The notes under the pieces are model-generated. The model was not told where the DNA came from. It saw only the letters and a program-made list of their open reading frames with translations, and searched no databases. 7,266 nucleotides of DNA from assembly GCA_003244125.1 (NCBI GenBank), contig QHBL01000401.1, positions 868-8,133 on the forward strand, written 5' to 3'. Origin of the DNA: Chthoniobacterales bacterium. Lineage in GTDB: Bacteria; Verrucomicrobiota; Verrucomicrobiae; Chthoniobacterales; UBA10450. The translations under genes were made by a program, and so were the position numbers. Shown piece after piece: positions 1 through 5,847 of this stretch (position 1 is its first letter; every line of letters begins with the position of its first letter).

Positions 1-406
1 AGTCGGCGCGAAGATCGACCTGTGGCAGGTCAAGATCAAACCGGGCAAACCGTTCCTCTTCGGCACACACGAGGGCTGTGCGATCTTCGGTTTGCCGGGA
101 AATCCGGTGTCATCGTTCGTGACGTTCATGGTTTTCGTGCGGCCGGCGTTGTTGCGGATGATGGGCGCGACGGAGCGGGAGCTGGAGTTGCCACGATCGC
201 TCGCGCGGCTTGCGCAGGATGTGGCCGGAGATGAAAAGCGGCCGCATTATCTTCGTGGGAAATTGAAGGACGGGCGTTTCACCATTGCCGGCCGGCAGGA
301 GTCGCATGCGCTCTTTGGTCTCGCCCAGGCGAACGCGTTGCTGCGCGTTTCAGCGGGAGAGAAGCTGGAGGAGGGGAGTGAAGTGACGGTATCGCTCATT
401 TCATAG
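1..406 (+). CDS. moeA: Molybdopterin molybdenumtransferase MoeA, C-terminal part (5' end outside window)
   Basis: MoeA inserts molybdate into adenylylated molybdopterin in the last cytoplasmic step of molybdenum cofactor synthesis. The frame is open from base 2 and gives 134 residues up to TAG at 404-406. It opens inside the MogA-like domain III: a KPGKPF segment at visible residues 13-18 and the family signature GLPGNPVSS at 30-38. The C-terminal beta-barrel domain IV follows from about residue 60, with GRQESHALFGLAQAN at about 97-111. The end of the protein looks complete. The G of the stop codon is also the first base of a GTG that opens the longest frame of the next gene, so the two genes touch. 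The N-terminal domains and the promoter are not visible. Glp/GephE-type paralogues share this fold, so the family call is firm and the exact paralogue less so. Confidence 0.93.
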   Translation, partial: VGAKIDLWQVKIKPGKPFLFGTHEGCAIFGLPGNPVSSFVTFMVFVRPALLRMMGATERELELPRSLARLAQDVAGDEKRPHYLRGKLKDGRFTIAGRQESHALFGLAQANALLRVSAGEKLEEGSEVTVSLIS

Positions 407-421
407 TGAAAGCGACGCCCA

Positions 422-447
422 AGCTGTGTTCCTTGACAGAAACAGCT
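422..447. promoter_or_regulatory. Operator-like inverted repeat over the marR-family -35 box
   Basis: AGCTGT at 422-427 and ACAGCT at 442-447 are perfect 6-bp inverted arms separated by 14 bases, and the TTGACA -35 box (433-438) lies in the gap between them. MarR dimers typically bind imperfect palindromes at their own promoters, so this is a reasonable autoregulatory operator. The arms are short and the inner positions pair poorly, so chance is possible. Confidence 0.4.
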
Positions 448-461
448 CACATTTCTAGTCT
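433..461 (+). promoter_or_regulatory. Sigma70-type promoter for the MarR-family gene
   Basis: A perfect TTGACA (433-438) is followed after 17 bases by TAGTCT (456-461), which keeps the T, A and final T of the -10 consensus. The predicted transcription start is near 468, right at the GTG at 469. The promoter lies inside the reading frame that would start at GTG 406, which argues for the shorter protein. The -10 match is only moderate. Confidence 0.5.
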
Positions 462-468
462 GTTATTA

Positions 469-975
469 GTGAATGCGGAAACAGCGTCGGCCGAACCCAC
501 TACAGGGCAATTTCGGGCAGACGCGGAACGACTCACCCACATCATCATGGAAATGCAGCGCTGTTTTCTGCTGCATCTTTCTCAGGAGCTCGCGCCGGGT
601 AACGTTTCCTTTCCGCAATATTTCCTCCTCGGCGCGCTGGATCAAAAGGAAGTGCTGACGATGTCGGCTATCGCGCAGAAAATGGGGCACACCACGGCAG
701 CAGCGAGCGGATTGGTCGCGCGCCTGGAGAACCTCGGTTATGTGACGCGCTCGAGCGCGCGTGAAGACCGGCGCAAGGTGATGGTCTGTATCACCGCCAA
801 AGGCTCGGCCCTGGTCCACCGCATACGCGAGGAGATGGTGGAGAATCTGATAAAGTTAATGGCTCACCTGACGCCATCGGAACAAAAAGCCTGGCTGCAA
901 ATCTACACGAAGATCTACAACGTCTGTCAAAAGAAGGAATCTTCGCGCAGCCAGTGCACTGTTAATTGGCATTAG
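469..975 (+). CDS. MarR-family winged-helix transcriptional regulator
   Basis: This is probably a dimeric DNA-binding repressor that responds to small molecules or oxidants. Numbering from the chosen GTG at 469 gives 168 residues, a usual MarR length. An N-terminal dimerisation helix (about 15-40) leads to the winged helix: SFPQYFLLGAL, then LTMSAIAQKMGHTTAAASGLVARLENLGYV as helix-turn-helix (about 63-92), then the wing signature REDRRKVMVCITAKG (about 98-112, the DxR motif of the family). The C-terminal helices complete the dimer interface. A Cys in the first helix (MQRCF, about residue 32) could be a redox sensor, but this is not established. The frame is open from GTG 406, overlapping the moeA stop by one base. 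I prefer 469 because a promoter sits between the two codons. ATG 547 or 553 would also keep the whole DNA-binding domain. The TolC-type gene downstream is the likely target; MarR regulators beside efflux genes are common. Confidence 0.9.
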   Translation: MNAETASAEPTTGQFRADAERLTHIIMEMQRCFLLHLSQELAPGNVSFPQYFLLGALDQKEVLTMSAIAQKMGHTTAAASGLVARLENLGYVTRSSAREDRRKVMVCITAKGSALVHRIREEMVENLIKLMAHLTPSEQKAWLQIYTKIYNVCQKKESSRSQCTVNWH

Positions 976-994
976 CCTGCGGCTTAGCTAGAGT
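966..994 (+). promoter_or_regulatory. Probable promoter for the TolC-family gene
   Basis: TTGGCA (966-971, five of six to the -35 consensus) and TAGAGT (989-994, four of six to the -10 consensus) are separated by 17 bases. Transcription would start near 1001, giving a leader of about 18 bases. The -35 box overlaps the last codons of the MarR gene. A small inverted repeat, AGCC-TGC-GGCT (974-984), lies in the spacer, where a repressor could act. Confidence 0.45.
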
Positions 995-1018
995 CCGCGG
1001 TTTCCTGCTCTCAACAAG

Positions 1019-2539
1019 ATGCGAACGAAGTGTATTTATCGGGCAGCGCTTTTCCTCGCTGCCCTTGGTGTGATTAATCTCAATGCCGGCGGCGGTCCGG
1101 CCATCGGCAGTCGGGCCCCGCGCCGTTTCACTCTGGAAGAAGCAGTCCTGACCGCGCTCCAGCAGAATCCCGACATCCTGCGCGCGCGCCAGGAGATCGA
1201 GCGCACCAAAGGTCTTTATATCGAGATGCGCGCCGCCATCCTGCCGCAGGTGAACGCCACCGCGAACTTTACCGATATCGATCCTCATCTCCAAAACATC
1301 AGCGGTGGCACGGGCGTGAACAACTTCTCCAGTTCGTTCGGCAGCGAGCGCAGCTACACGCTTTCCATCGCCGCGACGCAGGTCGTGTTCGCCGGCGGGC
1401 GCATCATTTCACAAATCAATTCCGCCGATTTCCAGCGCGACAGTTCCTATTACGCCTTCCGCAACGCCATCGACCAGATCGTTGCCACCGTGCGCCAGCA
1501 GTTCTATCAGGTGCTGTTGAATCGCGCGCTTATCGGCGTGCAGGAAGAATCGGTGCAACTGCTCCAGAGTCAGTTGCAGGACCAGCAAAACCGATTCGAG
1601 GCCGGCACGGTGCCGCGCTTCAATGTGCTCCAGGCGCAAGTCGCGTTGTCGAACCAATACCCGCAGCTGATCAGCGCGCGCAACAATTACCGCATTTCGC
1701 AGCTGCAACTGGCGAAAACGCTTGGGCTCGATTTCGATCCCGCCCGCGGAGACAACGCGCCGCTGGAGGCGGTGGGCCAACTGAACTTTGTCCCGCGGCC
1801 GATGTCGATTACGCAAGCAATCGCCACGGCGAAAGAAAACCGCCCGTTTTTGAAACAGCAGAAGGCGCAGGTCCTGTCGAACCGCGCGCAGGTCAGCGTT
1901 GCGCGCTCTGGTTTTTTCCCGCAGATCAACGTCTCGGCCGGGCCGGAATTCCGCAGCTCGCCCTTGACGGACAACATTCGCGAAGCGCGCAGCGGCTATG
2001 TCCTCGGCGCGACCGGCAGCTGGGCGATCTGGGACTGGGGCGCGACCTATGGGCGATTGAAGCAGTCGCAGGCGATTCTGGATGAATCGAAGATCACGCT
2101 CGATGACGACACGCGCCAGGTGGAACTCGAAGTGCAGCAGGCTTATTCCAACATCATCCAGGGGCGCGAGCTGATTCAGAGCCAGGAGAAAAATGTGGAG
2201 CAGGCGGCGGAAGCATTGCGTCTCGCTCAAGCGCGACTCGATGCCGGCGCAGGCACGCAGCTCGAAGTACTCGATGCGCGAGTGCAGCTAACGACGGCGC
2301 GCTCGACCCAACTTCAGGCGCTCTTCACTTACAATGCGGCCGTGGCCGATTTCGATCGCGTCACCGCCAGCGAGGTGAAGTATTCCCTTTGCCTGGATGA
2401 GCCATCGACTCGACGAAAACTGCGCACCGATGCCAAACCGACTCCTGCGCCCAAGCCGTCGCCGTTGCCGCTGAATGGCGATTGCGCGGTCAAGACGACC
2501 GCGAAGCAGCGCACGCGCGTCCAATCGGTTGGAAAGTAG
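1019..2539 (+). CDS. TolC-family outer-membrane channel / efflux protein
   Basis: This is an outer-membrane factor expected to form a trimeric beta-barrel plus periplasmic alpha-helical tunnel for export of drugs or other substrates by an RND, ABC or MFS pump. It has 506 residues. A basic, hydrophobic signal peptide (about 1-23, cleavage probably after LNA) has no lipobox. Two homologous halves are visible: FTLEEAVLTALQQNP (37-51) and MSITQAIATAKENRP (262-276) open the repeats, and RFEAGTVPRFNVLQAQVAL (192-210) and RLDAGAGTQLEVLDARVQL (401-419 region) are the paired helical hairpins typical of OEP domains. Barrel-like segments occur near 75-130 and 290-345 (GSWAIWDWGATYG). A basic, proline-rich tail follows about residue 455, including KPTPAPKPSPLPL, and is not part of the usual fold. 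No membrane-fusion protein or pump gene follows; the next gene is pgeF. No Shine-Dalgarno is evident before the ATG. Transcription may be controlled by the MarR protein upstream. Confidence 0.93.
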   Translation: MRTKCIYRAALFLAALGVINLNAGGGPAIGSRAPRRFTLEEAVLTALQQNPDILRARQEIERTKGLYIEMRAAILPQVNATANFTDIDPHLQNISGGTGVNNFSSSFGSERSYTLSIAATQVVFAGGRIISQINSADFQRDSSYYAFRNAIDQIVATVRQQFYQVLLNRALIGVQEESVQLLQSQLQDQQNRFEAGTVPRFNVLQAQVALSNQYPQLISARNNYRISQLQLAKTLGLDFDPARGDNAPLEAVGQLNFVPRPMSITQAIATAKENRPFLKQQKAQVLSNRAQVSVARSGFFPQINVSAGPEFRSSPLTDNIREARSGYVLGATGSWAIWDWGATYGRLKQSQAILDESKITLDDDTRQVELEVQQAYSNIIQGRELIQSQEKNVEQAAEALRLAQARLDAGAGTQLEVLDARVQLTTARSTQLQALFTYNAAVADFDRVTASEVKYSLCLDEPSTRRKLRTDAKPTPAPKPSPLPLNGDCAVKTTAKQRTRVQSVGK

Positions 2540-2576
2540 CAAGCTGCCCATCGATCGGTTCCGGCCGCTCCATGAG

Positions 2577-3281
2577 ATGAAGTTGCCGCACGGTTTTGTG
2601 CGGCGTGTTCCCGGCGTCGAGTTGTCTAACGACAAAGCGATGGTGCTGGCGAATCTCGACCAAGTGCATCGTCGCGCGCGGGGCGAGCTCGGCCTCGAAT
2701 GCCACGCCTTTGCTACCGCGCGGCAGGTTCACGGAAATCAAATCGCTGTCATCGAGGCGCCGCTGACGAGCGACCACTGCTTCGAGGATTGCGACGGCCT
2801 CATCACAAATCAGCCGGATGTCTGTCTCGGGATTTATGTCGCTGATTGCTGTGCCGTTTATCTCGCCGATCGACATCGCCGCGCCATTGGCCTTGTGCAC
2901 TCCGGCAAGAAAGGAAGCGCGCTCGGCATCGCCACTAACGCCATCGAGCTGCTGCACGATCGCTTCGGTGTGAAAGCTGCCGACCTAGTCGTGCAACTCA
3001 GCCCATGCATTCGCCCGCCGCATTACGAAATCGATTTTGCGGCGCAGATCGTGGCGCAATGTCGCGCGGCTGGTGTCGGTGAAATTCACGACAGCGGCAT
3101 CTGCACCGCGTGCGATCTCGAGCACTACTATTCGTATCGGGCCGAGAAAGGTCGCACGGGCCGCATGCTGGCGCTGCTCGCGCTTCCGGTCATCCCGAGC
3201 GAAGTCGAGCGATCCCGTGGAAGTAACCTTCAAGCTTCCGCGGCGGGATCCCTCGGCTCCGCTTCGCTGCGCTCGGGATGA
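2577..3281 (+). CDS. pgeF: PgeF/YfiH family protein (laccase-domain, peptidoglycan editing factor) with repeat-derived tail
   Basis: Members of this family are cytoplasmic metal-binding enzymes described as polyphenol oxidases or purine nucleoside phosphorylases. In E. coli PgeF is linked to keeping wrong amino acids out of peptidoglycan. From ATG 2577 the protein has 234 residues. The three metal ligands are visible: H52 (ARQVHGNQ), C91 (VADCCAVYL) and H108 (GLVHSGKKGS). The last motif is normally HAGWRG, so its body is diverged while the His is kept. SGICTACDLEHYYSYRAEKGRTGRM (174-197 region) matches the family C-terminus. The family normally ends about where ALLALP stands (residue 204). 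The remaining 30 residues, beginning VIPSEVERSRG, are translated from the palindromic repeat. The start is uncertain: FRPLHE just before this ATG resembles family N-termini, so TTG 2529 or CTG 2544 (with GGAAAG seven bases before) may be used. The frame is open to ATG 2475 inside the TolC gene. Co-transcription with the TolC gene is likely. Confidence 0.88.
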   Translation: MKLPHGFVRRVPGVELSNDKAMVLANLDQVHRRARGELGLECHAFATARQVHGNQIAVIEAPLTSDHCFEDCDGLITNQPDVCLGIYVADCCAVYLADRHRRAIGLVHSGKKGSALGIATNAIELLHDRFGVKAADLVVQLSPCIRPPHYEIDFAAQIVAQCRAAGVGEIHDSGICTACDLEHYYSYRAEKGRTGRMLALLALPVIPSEVERSRGSNLQASAAGSLGSASLRSG

Positions 3282-3282
3282 C
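3189..3282. repeat. 94-bp mosaic palindromic repeat (GTCATCCCGAGCG-ended) between convergent genes
   Basis: The outer ends are perfect inverted 13-mers: GTCATCCCGAGCG at 3189-3201 and its complement at 3270-3282. Inside, the arms pair again as CGAG/CTCG, GATCCCG/CGGGATC (3211-3217 and 3244-3250) and GGAAG/CTTCC (3219-3223 and 3235-3239) around an 11-base loop. The right arm carries about 13 extra bases (near 3258-3270), so the pairing is interrupted. Both strands could fold into a long hairpin. It occupies the exact junction of pgeF and lpxA and has no T-run, so any terminator role would be structural. It resembles REP/MITE-like non-autonomous elements in size and form, but no transposase is present. 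A related single arm lies at the right window edge. Confidence 0.85.
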
Positions 3283-4070
3283 TATTCGGTTGAGCGATGG
3301 TATGGACAGACCCCGCGCCCCTTCAGCGCCTCTTCCACAAACTCGAAAAACTCACGCCCGAGTTCCGTCCACTTCAGCTCGCGCGATTTCTCCAGCGCCT
3401 GTTTGGTGTTGAGTCCGCTTAAGTAAAGCAACTTGAACGCGCGCTTGATTTCCTCGCGTTGCACTGCGGTAAATCCGCCGCGGCGCAACCCGACGACATT
3501 CAATCCGAAGATTGCGTTGCGCTCGGCCGCGAGCGTGAATGGAGGCAAATCTTTTCCGAAGCCGGAGCTGCCCTGCACCATGACGAGCCGGCCCACCCGC
3601 GTGAATTGGTGAAGAGTTGTTCCCCCGCCAATGAAAGCGTTGTTAGCTAACGAGACGTAGCCGGCAAGGAGGACATTGTTCGCGATAACGACGTTGTTGC
3701 CGACCGTGCAGTTATGACCGATATGCGCGCCCGTCATGAGAAAGTTCTCGTTGCCTATGGTGGTGGCGCTGCCGTCTTTCGTTCCGCGATGAATCGTGCA
3801 GTATTCGCGAATCAAATTTCGGTCGCCGATTTCCACCCGGCTCCTCGTCTCAGCCGAGAAACTCACATCCTGCGGCTCACCGCCGATGAGCACGCCGTGT
3901 CCGATGCGATTCCCGCGCCCGATTTGCACTTCCCCTTCGATGACAACGTTCGCCCCGATGATTGTGTCGTCACCGACTGTGACCTCATCGCCGAGGATCG
4001 TGTGCGGACCGATCTCCACATTGGCGCCGATCTGCGCGCCGGCTCCGACGATCGCGCTCGAATGAATCAT
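3282..4070 (-). CDS. lpxA: Acyl-ACP--UDP-N-acetylglucosamine O-acyltransferase LpxA
   Basis: LpxA moves a 3-hydroxyacyl chain from acyl carrier protein to the 3-OH of UDP-GlcNAc, the first step of lipid A synthesis in the cytoplasm. From ATG 4070 the protein is 262 residues, the same length as the E. coli enzyme. Residues 1-185 are left-handed beta-helix hexapeptide repeats (for example VEIGPHTILGDEVTVGDDTIIG). The active-site segment AHIGHNCTVG (115-124) keeps the catalytic His (H119, equivalent to E. coli H125) and H116. QGSSGFGKDLPPF (166-178) and FGLNVVGLRRGGF (188-200) match the substrate-pocket region, and the helical C-terminal domain is complete. A TTG precedes the ATG directly. The radC stop overlaps the start as TGATG, implying translational coupling. 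AAGGAAG lies upstream at long spacing. The stop abuts the pgeF stop and borrows its last base from the repeat. No lpxB, lpxC, lpxD or fabZ is adjacent. Confidence 0.95.
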   Translation of the reverse strand: MIHSSAIVGAGAQIGANVEIGPHTILGDEVTVGDDTIIGANVVIEGEVQIGRGNRIGHGVLIGGEPQDVSFSAETRSRVEIGDRNLIREYCTIHRGTKDGSATTIGNENFLMTGAHIGHNCTVGNNVVIANNVLLAGYVSLANNAFIGGGTTLHQFTRVGRLVMVQGSSGFGKDLPPFTLAAERNAIFGLNVVGLRRGGFTAVQREEIKRAFKLLYLSGLNTKQALEKSRELKWTELGREFFEFVEEALKGRGVCPYHRSTE

Positions 4071-4765
4071 CAAAGCACGCCCGCTTCCTTGAAGCTGTAA
4101 TAGGCTTCGCGTCCTTCCGCGGGCGAGCCGATGATGACGTGATCGAGCAACTTGATTTGCATAAGCTCTGCTGCTTCCCCGAGGCGACGCGTAAGACTGT
4201 GATCCGCCGAGCTGGGTGAAGGATCGCCCGAAGGGTGATTGTGCACCACGATGACCGCGTAAGCCGAAGCAAGCAGCGCCGGACGAAAAACATCGCGCGG
4301 GTGCGCGATGCTTTCGTTCACACTGCCGCGTGAAATCTCTTCCGCGGCGATCAGGTGGTATCGTGTATCAAGCAGCAAAACGCGGAGCGATTCCTTTTGC
4401 AGGGCGCGCAATTCCGCGCCGAAGAACTCGTTAACCAATTGCGGCGAATCAATCTTCTGCGGCGAGATTTTCTCCTTCGCCATGCGATCGGCGAGTTTGA
4501 ACGCAGCCGCTAACTGCACCGCTTTGGTGGGCCCCACGCCGTGGATTTTCGCCAACTCCTTCGCGCTCGCGCGGCAGAGCCCGTTCAAAGTCCGATAGCG
4601 CGCGAGGATTTCGCCGCCCACTTCCACCGCGTTCTTTCCCGGAACCCCGGTGCGCAGCAAGATCGCGATCAGCTCCCGGTCGGTTAGCGCATCCGCGCCG
4701 CGTTGCCAGAGCTTCTCACGCGGCCGGTCTTCCGCCGGCAGCTCGCGAATCTTGACCGAAGACAT
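4070..4765 (-). CDS. radC: RadC family JAMM-domain protein
   Basis: RadC proteins were named for a presumed role in DNA repair, but their real function is unresolved. The protein has 231 residues from ATG 4765, which gives the canonical N-terminus (KIRELPAEDRPREKL). Residues 1-65 are the UPF0758 N-terminal region, and a helix-hairpin-helix-like element, IHGVGPTKAVQLAAAFKLA, spans 74-92. The JAMM/MPN metalloprotease-like domain spans 105-231. It shows the full HxH-x7-S-x2-D motif (H175, H177, S185, D188 in VHNHPSGDPSPSSAD) and the upstream acidic residue in AEEISRGSVNES. All metal ligands are therefore present. The frame stays open to 5002 inside the previous gene, but that extension is arginine-rich and unlike the family, so it is probably an artefact. 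The gene starts 14 bases after the polyprenyl synthase stop, with no clear Shine-Dalgarno, and overlaps the lpxA start by one base. Confidence 0.93.
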   Translation of the reverse strand: MSSVKIRELPAEDRPREKLWQRGADALTDRELIAILLRTGVPGKNAVEVGGEILARYRTLNGLCRASAKELAKIHGVGPTKAVQLAAAFKLADRMAKEKISPQKIDSPQLVNEFFGAELRALQKESLRVLLLDTRYHLIAAEEISRGSVNESIAHPRDVFRPALLASAYAVIVVHNHPSGDPSPSSADHSLTRRLGEAAELMQIKLLDHVIIGSPAEGREAYYSFKEAGVL

Positions 4766-4779
4766 TTCGGAACGCGCGG

Positions 4780-5802
4780 TTACGCGTTCGTGCCGCGCAA
4801 CGATTGCAGCATCCCGCCAATGGCGTCCGCGAGAGCGTGCAAAGGCGCGGCCGCGCGCGAGGAAGGGAGCTCGTCCAGATGTTGTCGCGCTTGGCGCAGG
4901 CGCTCCAATCCCGCAGTGAGCGAAGTGTCGAGTGCCCGGGCGCAGCTCGTTTGCAACAGCACATTGATCGACGCCGTGTCGCCTTCTAAAATAAGCTGGC
5001 AATAACGCTCCTTCTCCAGAGCGGAAGCATTGCGCAAAAGTTGCAACATCGGCAGCGTCATTTTGCCTTTGCGCAAGTCAGTCCCAAGCGTTTTCCCGCA
5101 ATCGCTTTCGCGACCGGCGAGATCGATGCAGTCATCATAAATCTGGTAGGCGGCGCCGAGGTTTCGCCCAAACTGCGCCAGTGCCTCGACCTGCTCCGCC
5201 GGCGCATCGCTTAACTTCGCTCCCAACTCGGCCGCCACCGCGAAGAGCGTTGCCGTCTTTAGCTCAATGATGCGGAAATATTCCTCCACTGCCAGGTGCA
5301 GATCGAAGCGGCGCTGCGTCTGGATGATCTCGCCCGTGCAAACGTCGCGCGTCGCGCGTGAGATAGCACGGCTGATCTCCGCGTCGTCGAACCGCGTGGA
5401 AAGGTCGAGCGCATGCGCGAAGAGCGCGTCGCCAAGAAGAACGCTGAGCGCATTTCCCCAGCGCGCATTTATTGTCGGCTGGTTCCGGCGTCGCTCGGCT
5501 TCATCCATGATGTCGTCGTGCACGAGGGTGGCGAGGTGAATTAGCTCCACGATGACCGCGAGATCGATGTGCGCGTTGGTGATGGGGCCGCAGGCGCGCG
5601 CGGAGAGCAGCGCCAGCAATGGCCGCAAATGTTTCCCACCGCTTTGCAGCGCGTAATTGACGTAGCCTTCGATCGCCGGATCAAACGCCTCCGCCTGCCG
5701 CGCGATCCGTGCTGAAACTTCGTCGAGCTGCGGCTGCACCAGCGCCGTCACTCGCATTAATGGATTGACCCGCGGAGCGGTCGAGCGCAGGGACACTTCC
5801 AC
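4780..5802 (-). CDS. Long-chain trans-polyprenyl diphosphate synthase (octaprenyl/heptaprenyl type)
   Basis: This enzyme adds isopentenyl diphosphate units to an allylic primer to make the side chain of a respiratory quinone. It has 340 residues from GTG 5802. The isoprenyl synthase fold is marked by SGGKHLRP (54-61), the first Asp-rich motif LVHDDIMDEAERRR (93-106; D96, D97, D100), TGEIIQ (156-161), ELKTATLF (180-187), the second Asp-rich motif YQIYDDCIDLAG (219-230; D223, D224, D227), and GKTLGTDLRKGKMTLP (236-251). Small residues just before the first motif (HLATLVHDD) fit a long-chain rather than farnesyl/geranylgeranyl product; this is inference. The GTG lies at the predicted transcription start of a strong promoter. 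ATG 5757 (325 residues, starting MRVTALVQ) is the alternative and would lose nothing catalytic. The gene probably heads an operon with radC and lpxA. Confidence 0.93.
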   Translation of the reverse strand: MEVSLRSTAPRVNPLMRVTALVQPQLDEVSARIARQAEAFDPAIEGYVNYALQSGGKHLRPLLALLSARACGPITNAHIDLAVIVELIHLATLVHDDIMDEAERRRNQPTINARWGNALSVLLGDALFAHALDLSTRFDDAEISRAISRATRDVCTGEIIQTQRRFDLHLAVEEYFRIIELKTATLFAVAAELGAKLSDAPAEQVEALAQFGRNLGAAYQIYDDCIDLAGRESDCGKTLGTDLRKGKMTLPMLQLLRNASALEKERYCQLILEGDTASINVLLQTSCARALDTSLTAGLERLRQARQHLDELPSSRAAAPLHALADAIGGMLQSLRGTNA

Positions 5803-5808
5803 TGTTTC

Positions 5809-5836
5809 AGAATAGAAGGCCGGATTTCAATGTCAA
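5809..5836 (-). promoter_or_regulatory. Sigma70-type promoter for polyprenyl synthase-radC-lpxA
   Basis: On the minus strand a perfect TTGACA (5836-5831) and TATTCT (5814-5809, four of six to consensus) are 16 bases apart. They lie in the 45-base gap between the lipoate-ligase-type gene and the polyprenyl synthase gene. The predicted start, six or seven bases on, coincides with the GTG at 5802. This is the best promoter match in the window. Confidence 0.6.
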
Positions 5837-5847
5837 AGCTACAGCGC

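Noticed and set aside
406..468. MarR-family protein starting at GTG 406, overlapping the moeA stop
   Set aside because: Not impossible, but a TTGACA/TAGTCT promoter and an inverted repeat lie inside this segment and the added residues show no family features.
1019..1087. Lipoprotein signal in the TolC-family protein (Cys at residue 5)
   Set aside because: The Cys precedes the hydrophobic core and no lipobox is present; a standard signal peptide fits better.
1409..2230. Antisense frame of 273 codons opposite the TolC-family gene
   Set aside because: Arginine/leucine-rich shadow of a GC-rich gene; the opposite strand encodes a clear TolC protein through the same bases.
3189..3282. Classical rho-independent terminator at the convergent junction
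   Set aside because: There is a hairpin but no following T-run on either strand, so it is reported as a repeat and not as an intrinsic terminator.
3714..4100. Plus-strand frame of 128 codons opposite lpxA
   Set aside because: The hexapeptide-repeat structure on the minus strand explains this sequence; the shadow frame only mirrors it.
4766..5002. N-terminal extension of the radC frame back to 5002
   Set aside because: It lies inside the polyprenyl synthase gene, is low-complexity and Arg/Ala-rich, and the canonical RadC N-terminus begins at ATG 4765.
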